The translations under genes and the position numbers were made by a program. A stretch of 64,000 nt of DNA, taken from the NCBI GenBank assembly GCA_018105865.1, contig CM030852.1:9993950-10057949 (forward strand). Direction: 5' to 3'. The DNA is from Metaphire vulgaris. Lineage: Eukaryota; Annelida; Clitellata; Crassiclitellata; Megascolecidae. Of this stretch, positions 43,766-55,712 are shown piece by piece (position 1 is the first letter of the stretch; every line of letters begins with the position of its first letter). The notes beneath the pieces are model-generated. The model was not told the origin of the DNA. It saw only the letters and a list, made by a program, of their open reading frames with translations, and searched no databases.

Positions 43766-44640
43766 AGGACACGTTCCTCAGCTTACCTCACTCTGTCACG
43801 CCCACTGAATCAGTCATCCCTGAAAATTTCCAACCATGCCTTCACATGCGCCTCACCTGAACTTTGGAACTCGATCCCAGCTTCTCTCCGTATACTAGTT
43901 GGACACTTTCAAACAATTAAATCTGAATCCTCGTTTCCTATGATTGCTGCATTATCTCCTCAAGTCTTCAGGTCAGGCCCGTCGGAACGAATTTTCAGCA
44001 GAAGGTGCAGATTTCCTCCAGGTAAAAGCAGTAGCGTCATTTCACACTTTTCGTGGGGTGAGATAACTTTTTGCAAATTTTTTGGGAATTTTGGCAATTG
44101 TTGGGCCAAGTTTTGCATATGATAGCAATTTTTGGCCAATTTTAGCACATTTTTGGCGATTTTATTCATTTTTTTGCAATTTTTGTCTAATTTTAGTAAA
44201 TTTTGGCAAATTTTGTGCCGTTTTATCAAAATTTGGCAAATGTTGGGCCAGTTTTATCAAGTTTTGGCAATTTTGGGCCAATATTAGCTGGAAGGGGTGC
44301 AGACAGGGTGCAGACCATCTTCTTTTCAGGGGTGTACTGCACCCCCTAAATTTTTCCAGGGGATGCAGCTGCACCCCTGCACTCCCACTTCGCACGGGCC
44401 TGCTTGAGGTCTAAGCTTAAATTCTTCCTTTTTCTGAAATAATTTCCTCCATAGCTGTAACAACCTAGCCTCACTGCCCTTCGGATGTTGACTATTTTCT
44501 GGCTGATCACATACCTTCCTCATAGCTATTTTAAGAAAGGCTGAGTGGCTAAGAATAAGCAGCTATTGTTGTGCTGCTTTCCAAGGCGCTAGAGGAAACC
44601 ACGAGATTTTACTTACTTGCTTACTTACTGATTCATAGCA
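43766..44640 (+). mobile_element. L2-like LINE 3' fragment, interrupted
   Basis: The left part (43766-43973) matches the minus-strand LINE ends at 57930-58340 and 59270-60612 ('tcacctgaactttggaactcgatccca'). The right part (44403-44640) continues with 'gaggtctaagcttaaattcttcc', 'aagcagcta', 'gagattttacttacttgctt' and a CTTA-type tail. A MITE splits it. Confidence 0.7.
43974..44402. mobile_element. hAT-type MITE with degenerate internal tandem repeat
   Basis: 429 bp, termini CAGGCCCGT, near-perfect duplication CTTCAGGT / CTTGAGGT (43966-43973, 44403-44410). The interior is a degenerate tandem of 'ttttggcaaattttgg(c)caa' units. Confidence 0.85.
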
Positions 44641-45407
44641 TTATTTCTAGGACAGTCGCTGTCTATGAGTGATACAGTTCAGCGCATTTTTAATTAAGTC
44701 AATCAACCAAGGCATAAAGCAATGTAATAAATGCGCTGTCACACGCGTTCGTTAAAAGAAAAGCAATGTTCAAACAGCGGCGTAGCGAGGGGCAGAGGCA
44801 AACGCCCTGGAGGAGGCGCCAAATTGATGACAATTTAGATATGGAAAATTTAAACATGTAGATAGTTAGATTGATAGACAGATAGATAGATAGATAGATA
44901 AGCGTAGCCTAGGTTTTAAGTGACTAATCTACAGGGTGTAACAAAAGTTTCTGAACCACCAAACAAAAGCATATGTAATACTTGCTAACTTATTAAAGGA
45001 ATTAGCTGGAATTATGTCACCGTTGGCGTTCAATGCCAGCTTCATCAGTTTGTTTACTTTTCGGTCGTGCTAACTAAAAAACTAAAGAAACATGTCATTT
45101 TTGTTATATATTCGAGCTGTTTGTGATACCACTCTTCAGAGGTAAGAATTTTTTGTAATGTATTTCGCCGTGTGCTGCCTTTTCATATATGTTTGCTTAT
45201 AATATTGTTTTAACTCTATAATCTATATATTTAATCTACTAAGGCATATCGTCTAATAATAACAAGTACAAGATGGTACTCAAGCCAAGCCATTTTTTCT
45301 AGGTAAGTGTTCCTGTAACAAAAGTTTCTGTGCCCTTTCAGGAATTTATGTTACATGGCCTAGGAGTGCAGTGCCCAGTCAACTGTTTTGTCATTTCAAA
45401 CCATATT

Positions 45408-46788
45408 CATCATCATGTTCTCTGTCATGGGACAGGTTCAGGGCTCCATTGTTTCCATTCCTCTCTGCGTCTTGCTTCTTCTTTGATTTCTGCATAGGTC
45501 TTGTGACGCTGTGCATCTGTTTTCATAATCCAGTCCAATAGCATCCTCATTGGTCTTCCTGTTGTCTCTCTTCGCGATATTCTTCCTTCAATTACTGTTC
45601 TGAGTAATGATTCTCGTTTTAGTACGTGTTCAATCCAGTTCCTCTGTCTTTTTTTGATGGTGCTGATGATCGATCTTTATTCGTCACCATCTTTAGTACT
45701 TCATCGTTTGTTTTCTTGTCCGTCCATTTGATGTTTTCCATTCTTCACCATATCCACATTTCGAATGCTTCCAGCTTTTGTATGTCCTTCTTCTGGAGAG
45801 TCCAGGTTTCTGAAGCATATAAAGTGACACTCCATATCAACGTTTTTACCAGTCTCTTCTTTAGTTCTCTATTTAGTCCTCCTGTTACCAGTTCTCCTTT
45901 GTCCAAAAGGTCTGTTTTCCTATTCTTCTCTTTATCTCCTCCTGACATCTGGAATCTTCTGTTATTAGGCTCCCAAGGTAGCAGAATTGTTCACCTGTTT
46001 CAGTTCTGTTCCATCAACCGTTATGGTGAATCTACGTGGATTTTTGCTCTTTGTTATTACCATGATTTTTGTTTTTAGAGTGTTTATTTTCAAACCATAT
46101 TCTTTTGATTTTGTATCTAGTTTGTCCATTATTCTGTGTAGTTCTCTTTTACTCCCTGTTAGCATCGCTTGATCGTCTGCAAAACGTATGGCTTGTAACA
46201 GTTTCCCTCCAATGTTTATCCCCGCTTTTTCTTCCTCTAGTGCAGCGGTTCTCAACCTTTATAGTACCGCGACCCCTTTAATTCAATTCCCCATGATGTG
46301 GCGACCCCCCAACGGTAAAATTATTTTCGTTCACAATGTAAGCTGCTAAAAATAATGCCACGACAATCAAAATGTTCGGAATCGTTATTATTTAATTGTC
46401 TCCATGTCTATCATCGAATGACAATTATAGTGAAACAACTATTACGTCGTAACTACCACTGAGGAAATTTTGTACAATACGAAAAGAGACAACCCCATAT
46501 TTCTGATGGTCTCGGGCGACCCCTGGAAAATCGTCATTCGACCCCCTTGGGGGTCGCGACCCACAGGTTGAGAACCGCTGCTCTAGTGCCTCTCTTATTA
46601 GTTCTTCAATGTAGATGTAGAATGTCAGCGGTGATAGTGGACAGCCTTGTCGTGATCCCCTTCCGATTTCTCCGGTCTCCAAGTTATCATTCCCAATCCG
46701 TATTTGTATTGTTTGTTCCATGTAGAAATTCCTAATCAGCCTTCTGTCCCTCAAATCAATTCCTAGTCTTTTCAATGCTTTAAATATT
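45408..46788 (-). mobile_element. RTE-like LINE inserted in the Tc1 element
   Basis: 10-bp duplication AAACCATATT (45398-45407 and 46789-46798). The minus strand carries ALKRLGIDLRDRRLIRNFYM, GSRQGCPLSPLTFYIYIEEL (motif B) and IRFADDQAMLTGSKREL with intact FADD (motif C). Further on are LYASETWTLQKKD and KLEAFEMW. The 3' end is a CATCAT-type repeat. 5'-truncated within the polymerase and interrupted by a hAT MITE. Confidence 0.92.
46243..46580. mobile_element. hAT-type MITE inside the LINE
   Basis: 338 bp, 16-bp perfect termini CAGCGGTTCTCAACCT, 8-bp duplication CTCTAGTG (46235-46242 and 46581-46588). It splits the RT between motifs B and C (EALEEEKAG spans the site). Confidence 0.95.
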
Positions 46789-47677
46789 AAACCATATTAA
46801 GCAGCAGAAACAAAGTTTTCTTGTGTCATGTTTGAACTAGGCCTACTGACCTTCAGCTATTTTATAATTTATGATCCATCATGTTTCAAGTGAAATGTCT
46901 CATCAAAGGCTGTTAAAAGCAAAAGCCAGGCTCTTTCGGAAACCGGTTTAAGCACCGGTTTAAGCATAAGAAAGATTGCCAAGCAGCTGAACATCTCATT
47001 AAACACAGTTAGAAAGTGGACAAGAAAATCTGTTTCCATATCCAAACAGACAAAACCGGAGAATCAGAACTGCCAAGCCAGGAACAAAACCTGCTATCAG
47101 ACGACCCAAATTCAGCACGAAGATCATGGTTGCTGGTGGCATTTTGCGTTGTGGAAAAAGATAAAACAGTGAATGGGTAATACTACAGAGCTAGAATCTT
47201 CCCATTTTATACTGCAACAACAAAGGATTCCGCCATATTTTCACGAAATAGCCTTGTTATTCTGATGCAGGATGGAGCTCCGGCCCACACAGCAAAAGCT
47301 ACCATGACGATGTGGATCTTCCATGACTTTCCAATGTGTGAAGTGACTGGCCAGGAAACTCCCCTGATTTTAATCCCATAGAACATCTTATGGGCAAAGC
47401 TTCAGGACAGTGTTCTACGAAAACCGCGTCCTAGAAACCGGGATAAACTCATAAAGCGTGCGAAGAAAGAATGGGTTTCCGTCACACAACAAGACATTTA
47501 TAATCTGATCGAGAGTTTTCCCAAAAGAATAACACAATGCCTTGAGAATAAAGAGCAGTCTACTAAATACTAACTGTTTACTATCTCCTTTTTGCAAGAA
47601 AAGTCAAATTATCATGCTGTAGTCTCCTTCCTGAATGGACATACTTGGGGGTTCAGAAACTTTTGTTACACCATGTA

Positions 47678-48321
47678 AACGAAATAGTTGATACTCTAGC
47701 TATGTCACTGTGTTCAAATCAAAATGATTTTAGCCTACATGTATTTAGAATGAAAGGAAAAATTCACAAAATAATAATAATAATCTTTATTCTTGACAAG
47801 CACAGCATCAAAATAGTAGGCCCTACACAAACAAGGAATAACACAAATCAACTGAAATAAACTAAATATAATGAACTAATAATAAGCTAATAAACTGAAC
47901 ACACTTTACACAGTACAGCCATTAACACTGCCCATCCAGCCAGCCTCTGCCCTCATACAGATTCTAGCAATGCACTCGGCAAAGTACAGCGGCTTCTTCG
48001 CATATTCATTGACAAAGAACGCTTGTCGCTTTTTCACAGCAACATGTATACTTTCCAAACCCGTCAAAACTTTCATACAATCAACATTAGGCCTATTTGC
48101 CTCATCTGTTTTAAAAAATTTTACACACAACTACTTGAATCAATCTGTCAAGAGCATTAAGAGTATTTTTGTTTGGACATATAAAAAAACAATCAAATTT
48201 GTGCATTAAAAATATACGATTAGTGTTTAAAATAAGTGAGTTGCAAATGCAGTAATGAAAGCAAAAAAATAAGATACATTACATATTGGTAACAAGTCAT
48301 ATTTCCATAACAAATCATAGT
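47678..48321 (-). other. Unrecognised short frame with downstream poly(A) signal
   Basis: The minus frame 47906-48130 (74 residues) includes VKKRQAFFVNEYAKKPLYFA and ICMRAEAGWMGSVNGC. It is followed on the same strand by AATAAAGATTATTATTATT at about 47795. The composition looks protein-like and the 3' layout resembles the end of a transcript or retroelement. I do not recognise the family; it may be the last exon of an unseen gene or a repeat. Confidence 0.35.
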
Positions 48322-49154
48322 CATAGGCGGCGCACTCCTATCGGCCCCGTCGGCCCAGGCCGGGGTACTTTTAAAAGTACTCCGGCCTGCCATAGGCCGG
48401 GCCGGGGTACTTTTTAAGAGGTGAGAACTGAAGAATTGTAATTCTTTAAATTGTTTGATTTAATTTTCATTTCGAATTTAAAAGGGAGCTGCTGTCGTCG
48501 GAGGGTGAATGCTCTGCCGAATAAATAAGGCTTTATAGTAGCAAGATCAGATTAGATCAGATAGGCACGTCATGTACTCATTTAACTTGAAGGTGTCAAA
48601 CACGGAAGTGATGGGCTTATTAGATTAGATTAAAAGACGGAGATTAAATAAGATTAGATTAAAAGACGGAAGAAGGCACTGAGACGAATGAGGGAGCTGC
48701 TGTCGCGGGAGGGCGAATGCACTGCCCATTAAATAAGGCTTTATAGTAGCAAGATCAGAATAGTATGTCCTATACACATCTAACCCGAAGGTGTCAAACA
48801 TCGTAGTAACGTATGTGTATCAGATGACATCAGATTAAAAGACGGAGGAAGGCACTTAAGTTAGACGAACGAAATGGGGAGACGGGCCGAAGGACAGCAG
48901 AGGGTGCCAGGAAGAGCGGGGGCACCATAGAAGCAGTAGAGGGCGATAGAGTGTTTCATCGAGAGAGGGCAGTCGGAATTGGGTCTCGATCGAAACGGAT
49001 CAGTTAGGTCTTCACAGTGTTCGCATAAATCGCGGAAACAATCTCACGGCTTCAGCGATTCAATCGTTTAACAGCGCTTCATCCATACAATGGACGAGTT
49101 TGTTTTTAAGCGACCTAAGCTGAATATCGAAGACCCTGAACAAACTGTAAGTAC

Positions 49155-49510
49155 TTCAGATAATACAACATCTGCGCAAATTATTCCATAGTGATGAGTG
49201 CAGGACTAGGACTATACTACGAGAAACTAACCGTTTAAGACTCAACACTTGACATGGACACCCCCGGAATAATGGGACATCCCCGAGTTGTTTTTCTCCA
49301 CAGTTTTTCATCCTTCCCAATCCCATTGCATGGAGCCCTTTTGATATTCTTGATTTTTTTATCTTCTCTTTGACTTCCGTCGCTTTCAATCACACCTCCA
49401 ACACATCTGAATGACCAGACTTTTTCCATTTTTATGTCCATTCTCTGTAGTATTCACGGGTTTTGTATTCACTTTAGTTATTAACATTATCGTCCCCCCA
49501 CTATCCAAGG
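49155..49510 (-). mobile_element. RTE-like LINE remnant inside the hAT element
   Basis: The minus strand reads MEKVWSFRCVGGVIESDGSQ and the frameshifted ISKGLHAMGLGRMKNCG, equivalent to the post-RT VESF-YVGG-I-S-G block of 5345-5500. No duplication identified. Confidence 0.6.
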
Positions 49511-49547
49511 CGTACCGTGGAGATGGGAGAAAGGTCGTTAGTAAGTT

Positions 49548-49834
49548 CAGTGGCGTATTCAAAGGGGATTGGAGGTTAAAGTCCCCTTGGCCGCCGAAAT
49601 TTTTTTATGAGTTTCCATGTATTTTTTAATTTTGGAGGCGTCGTTGGGGGTCAAACCTCCTTGGCTATAGACGGTAAAAGTTTAAGTAAGAGGCGAGGAC
49701 CCTTTTTTGCTTGTCAGCTAAAAAAGTAGAGGTAGGCCTAATAACGTTTTTTGCTGGTCAGGATTTTTCCAAAGTTGGTCACGGTCAAAACCAAAAACCA
49801 AACCCCCCTTCCGAAAATCCTGGCTACGCCACTG
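49548..49834. mobile_element. hAT-type MITE
   Basis: 287 bp, starts CAGTGGCGTA, ends TACGCCACTG, 8-bp duplication AGTAAGTT (49540-49547 and 49835-49842). Same family as 42086-42267. Confidence 0.92.
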
Positions 49835-50285
49835 AGTAAGTTAGGCACCTCGACCCTCAGCGCCCCGCTGCCGCTATATAGTAAACGGGCCGGGGTACTT
49901 TTTATTGTCTTCCGCCGCCTATGATCATAGTTCAATATATTACCATTGGTCAATGAAAAACAACAGCGGGGCAGAATATTTTAAATTTCAGTCATCTGAG
50001 TCCCTACCAGAGGATGAAAACTTGGGATGTTAGTGCTCCAAAATAACCATTTGTATTTTTTAATCAATCAGAGTGGAAAGGTACAGCATAGACAGGGTCT
50101 AGTTTACATTCAATCATACACTAGACAATCAATCAGTAACTTCTATAGCTCCAATGTATTAATCCAACTGTCATCAGTTGATGATTGTTTGTAGTTGATT
50201 TCATAGTTCAAAATCATGCATATAGTAGAAAGGAATTGTTACAACATCAATATGAAAATATAAATCTCTGGACTTTTTCTATTCT

Positions 50286-51181
50286 TCATATTGAGCGCAG
50301 AAGAGAAAATGAATCTTGGTTAGCACCATGCACTAACAAGAGCTCCTTTTTATCCTTCAAATAATGGATTATGTAAGGATTCTTCACATCATTAACTTCA
50401 ACGGCCTCTTCCATGTTCAGCTCCGAATCCAAGAAGACAACGTACTGATGCGCATCGCAGGCATACACCTGATCTTCGTCATCCAAGGTAAAATGATCAA
50501 GGTGTTTCAAATATGGATTTCTTTCAGAAAGTGACAATATAGCGGCTTCTTCTTCCTTGGAGAGTCCTTGAAGTGGACGACTCTGAAATCCAAGGTCAAG
50601 TCTTGAGACCCAATCTCCGCTGCGTGTTATTCGACATATTCCGCCTGGAGTCAGATCTGAGCGATAACTTATCACAAAATCACCATTTGAAGCCTCAACA
50701 GCGTTATTTGGATACCTGATTTGAGTTGGAAGTTCCAGTTGGTTTAACTTTTGAGCTGCTTTGTCACAAATTTCCAACCTGCCAGGTTTGGCCTCCTTCA
50801 AAACGAGCAAGTTATCATTTCTACCGACTGATAGAGAATTAATCTGGTCGGTCAAGGATCCAGGCAACCACAATATTGGCTCATCGACTTTTCCTTCCAA
50901 GTCAATGCTGACCTCATAAATGTTGTTGCTAGTGCGATCCGTGATGTATAGGCATCGGAGATTCAGGGAAGCTGCCACGTGCATCGGTGTATCAATTTTT
51001 TCGATGGGTTCTTTCTTCGGGGCACCTGTATTACCAGCCTCATCGCAGGAGAATATCAACAAAGCGCTGCGATTCTGAACAACAGCAATGATCTTGTTTC
51101 CCATCATGGCTATTCCATAAATTTTCTGTCTAGTCAGAGTTGCAGATGTTTTGACCGCCCATTTGCAGAGTTCCCGCTTCA
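50286..51181 (-). CDS. Gene D propeller exon (NHL-like)
   Basis: About 298 residues after acceptor atgtttcag. Blades are clearer than in A-C: MHVAASLNLRCLYITDRTSN, INSLSVGRNDNLLVLKEAKP, YPNNAVEASNGDFVISYRSD followed by GICRITRSGDW (a classic NHL repeat), DHFTLDDEDQVYACDAHQYV, and a last blade with KDKKELLLVHGANQDSFSLL. It stops at TGA six codons earlier than gene E, where the codon is TGG. Confidence 0.75.
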
Positions 51182-54100
51182 CTGAAACATAATAGCGTCT
51201 AAATCTTTAAATGTATATCAATAATTTCAAATTATTTTGAAAATGCCACTAATGAATTGTTTGCTAATGGCACAATTCTTTCTATAAACGTATTGAACTA
51301 TGTGGTTCTTAAGAAAAATTTTGAAAATATCTTTTAAATGGAAAGAAAACGAATGAATTAGTACTCGAAATGGTACACAAAGAAAATTGCTATCTACATT
51401 CTACAATACATAAAAGACAACTTCAATTTTTTGGACACATAATGAGGAAGAAAGGTATAGAAAACCTGGTAACTACTGGAAAAGTCGAAGGCAAAAGATC
51501 AAGAGGAAGACAAAGAATGACGTATATCAGTAGTTTGCTGACTGATGTAAATGGGGTAACTACAGATTTAGAACTCATACAAGCAACACACAACCAGGGG
51601 CGGCGCCAGACGTTTGAGAGTGGGGGGATAGGGTTAATCCTAGGGTTAGGTTAGGAATAACCCTGAAATAACCCCAAATTGATAATGTTAGAAATACCCC
51701 TGCTTTCTCCCATTCCCTCGTGTTAGATACTTCCCTTTCCGGCCGCGTCTAGCGCGGCCTCCCTTGGAACGGCCCCGGGAAAAATTTTTTGAAATCGTAG
51801 ATGCTCCTACGTGTGTTTTAGAGCATTTTGGAGACAAAATCACAGGTCTGGCATCAAAAGGTTCCATGTCTGTAATTTCTTATGCTCAAGTCAATTTCAA
51901 ATTATTCTGCTTCAATTTGTGCGTGTTAAGTCAAAAAATTACTTGTCTTTGGCCCATAGGCCTACTAGTGTCAATGCTACTAAGAGTAAGAGTCACGTGG
52001 CAGATGCTACTGCTCAATCAAATCTTGAAATCTTGTTTTAAATTGCTGTAAATCTATTCAGTGTCACAACTCACAAGTGGCAAAGGCGACAAAAAGTAGA
52101 CAGCAGGCAACTAAATTGCCATCGGGCCACCCTTTAAGCCCGCAACGCCATCCTGTAGATATATACAGTTGAGAACGCTTGATACTTAGACTAGTAGAAC
52201 CGATCCTCAATCATCCCCCTACCCCCACACACCCCCTCACAAAACATTTCTCTGCAATGTTGCACGAATCTCACGGGTTGCCCGATGGCAAGTGGGGGTT
52301 CAAACCCCCAACCCCCAACCCCGTGGCCCCGCCACTGCACACAACAGAGAGAAATGGAAGTCCATAGTCGTCAACGTAGAAATACACGACACTTGAAGAA
52401 GAAGATTGAACTATATTGTTGACTACTTTTAAAATGACGATTTGCTTAATATTATAAATTTCACTCATTAATTAATTAAACTAATGCAACAGACAATGTT
52501 TGTAGCTCTTTACTAAAGTCATTAGGCCTACAGGTCTACAGTTACTGTTATTATTTTCAATTTAGTGCCATAATTTCCTTTATAGCCACAAGTTACTATT
52601 GCAAACATTTTTTGGAAATCAATGACATAGTGAATTTCATCAATAGTATTGATAATGAACATAACAGCAGCATGCGGTGGACAGCGCCATTTGATTTCGC
52701 TTATTTTAGGAACAGTCGATACCGGAAGATATCGAAACAGAGGGTTGAAAAGATTCCCCAGCTTTTTGTCATTGTTCAGCTGCTCTAATTTGGCAGCAGC
52801 GTTTTCTGAACGACACCAGACCCAAGCAACAATGCCTTCGTCATAATGAGCGCTCAAGATCTCCATGCCTCCGATTTTCAGCTGACTCAGCAAAATACAC
52901 AGATCTTCACTCTTTGAAGAATTCGTTTCATGCAACTGGGTCAGTTTTCCTACAATTTCCTTGTTGATGTCAGCAATATTTTCCATCGGTTCAAGAATAA
53001 TTTTAATTTTCACAGCGGCTTGAAAAAAGCGAAATATATAAGGACATAAGTAACTAATATATTGTAAGATGCTTAATCAACTTCTAATTAATCAAGACCA
53101 CATCTCTTTAGCACATTCATCAATTTCAATCATATGACAAAAATATCAAAATGTTTTTACCATTTACTGAACTACAGTTATGTGGCTATAAGTCAATTTT
53201 CAATGTTAACTTCTTTTAAGAAAATATCCACCAATATTGCAATTGGACGAACGATCATAAGCAGCAAATTCAAAGAAAACTGTATATAGCACATCAAATT
53301 GACACTGAATTTTTTTAGAAATTAGCATAAAATGCAGCAAATTTCTAAAAAATTTAAATCATAAAATATTATGGAGACAAATGAGTTCTTCACATTTAAT
53401 AAGCTGCATTTCCCCTTCAAAATAACACAGTATTAGAATCATGAATTGATTGAATCATTAGGCATTAATAATTTTGTTTTAATAATTATAATTAGACATA
53501 CCGCCTCCTTTCTCGACAACATTAGCAACAACGCCTTGATCAGTTTCTCTCAGGCATTTGATAAATATGCAATAAGTCCTGTTGGAGGAACTCAAGATGA
53601 ACCTTATTAGTTCCCTGTTTACATCGCTCATTACTTCTGGGGCTCCCATGGGTGTTTCTTCTCCGCTGAAATAGTCAGTGCGATCTATAAGGAAAGCTAA
53701 TTTGGAGATCGTCTTGTATGTTTTAATGTGCTCTTTGAAAAACTCATCATTTTGCTTTATGATTGACCCTGCAACAAATTGAGAAATGCATGTAACACAT
53801 CAATTGTGGAATATTTAAGGTAATTAGATGCAGTGGCGTCATTTCACACTTTTGTTGGGGGGCCAGAAATTTTTTAAAATTTTTCTTTTCAATTTTTTTA
53901 AATTTTTCGACTTGACGAGTTTCCAAAAAAGTTGACGACCTTTTTTTTGCTTGTCAGCCCATTTTTACAATTTTTACAACCTGCTTCAGGTTACTCGACA
54001 TCAAGTACTCCTTAAGGGCTTTAGGGGCTGCTGACCTTTTTTTGCCCCCCCTAAACGCAAATAACGTCCCTGTTTTTGTTTTTTGTTGCACATTAATACA

Positions 54101-54961
54101 TTGTAAATTAATATTTTCATTTCCTTGGGGCGCCACGCCCCCCCCAGCCCCCCCAAATGACGCCTCTGATTAGATGAATGAAATTGCAATTAATCTATGC
54201 CCAAAATAAAGCAGAAAAAATCATAAACAGTACTTATTGTCAGTAATATGCCCCAACTCAATATTTTACGAATTTGTTGAAATTTCTCAAAAGCAAAAAC
54301 AAATCAAAATAACCTAAAGAACCGAATCTTAAGAAACTGAGGTGTTCAAAATGTTTCCTCTCTAAACCTAGCCTTATTCCAGAAATCAGTGATAGTGGAA
54401 AACAGGAAGACAGTCTAATAATCTATGATGGAAAAGCAAGCTGGAAGAGATTAATTTTAAGTAGAAATTTCAAATCATTCAGTTCAGTGAACGATCTACC
54501 GGTAATAGCCAGAGCCTACAAGGTGTTCTCCTTACTATGTGGACGAACTCTGGTGAAGATTAAATATCGAAATGCAATCACAACCGTTTATTGAAATGAA
54601 GCCTCTTCTAAAAACATATGCTACCTCTCATTGGTCGAGATGTGCTAGGCAAGTCCAATTCCTTTCTACTACGTCTGTCTTCATTCATGTATAATAGCTC
54701 TACAAAAATAATTGACAATTCTATTAGCTATCTGCATGGACTCTGATGTGCAATACTCTCAAATTGATACCTGATCAAATTAAAATCTAGTCGATGATGA
54801 GAAAACAAATTCATCAAAATTTAATTAAAGAATAAAATATCTCATGATTAAAATTTTGCAAGATTAAAAAAAGGCAATACTAACTACTGAAGTAGCTGAG
54901 CAGCATCCTAGCATATCGACGAATTGATTCACCTTCAGGATAAAAAATATAACATACTGTT

Positions 54962-54995
<34 letters not shown>

Positions 54996-55651
54996 CCTGA
55001 CGACATAAGTGCCCTCCGAACTTGTCCAAAGTCATATATAAAAATGTAGTAGCAGCCTAAATTCACTGGCATGGTCTTATTAGATATAGAGGCATTGGGT
55101 ACCGTTCGCTGATGCAGATGTGCTTGGATCTTCTGACTTTTTCTGTTGTTCTTGATCTATAAATGTATACACAGTACTACGGTAACTTTTACCTTAGATG
55201 TTCGCTCCAACTGATCAGTAGTTCATAAAGAGTAAAGAAGTTACTTACATAAAATTTCGCTAGAAACTAATTAAATAACGTTATTATTATGGCAAAAGAA
55301 AGTAACTCTGAAATGTCAACTGTGAGCGTAGTCGTTGGAAATGCTCACTGTATTTCTTATGTATGATTTCTATTAGGTAAAAATTATATATATGCAATAT
55401 ACTTTAGCAGTTTAAATTCATTCGGACAATGCATATTAAACAATTAAAGGACACGTGATTCTGACATTTCAGTATTATAATTATATCCCATACCGTCAAA
55501 TCAGTTTTGAGTTTGAGCTTCTAATTACACTAAATCTTGTAGAGGTAGTCTAATGCACAACCAACATGTAAAGTGTTCTTTATTTGGCTTCATCATCATC
55601 ATCACCACCACCACCGCCGCCACCAGCACAATCACCACCACCACATCATCG

Positions 55652-55712
<61 letters not shown>

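Larger units (their letters stand above)
44932..47675 (+). mobile_element. Tc1/mariner element with dead transposase, carrying nested insertions
   Basis: 26-bp termini (CAGGGTGTAACAAAAGTTTC at the left; one mismatch between ends) flanked by TA (44930-44931 and 47676-47677). Transposase pieces on the plus strand: an HTH (IRKIAKQLNISLNTVRKWTR) near 46965-47030, ILMQDGAPAHTAK near 47265 with the catalytic Asp, and a C-terminus with WAKLQDSVLRKPRPRNRDKL and ITQCLENK near 47390-47560. Frameshifts and in-frame stops. A LINE occupies 45408-46788. Confidence 0.9.
48322..49923 (+). mobile_element. hAT-type transposon, with transposase first exon
   Basis: 1602 bp, 11-bp termini CATAGGCGGCG, 8-bp duplication ATCATAGT (48314-48321 and 49924-49931). 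A plus-strand ATG at 49090 encodes MDEFVFKRPKLNIEDPEQT and stops at a donor (CAAACT/GTAAGTA), which looks like the N-terminus of TTF-finger/ZMYM-type hAT transposases. The rest of the transposase is missing; in its place are an RTE fragment and a MITE. It also contains a repeated block ('gggagctgctgtcg', 'ataaggctttatagtagcaagatcag') at about 48485 and 48690. Confidence 0.85.
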
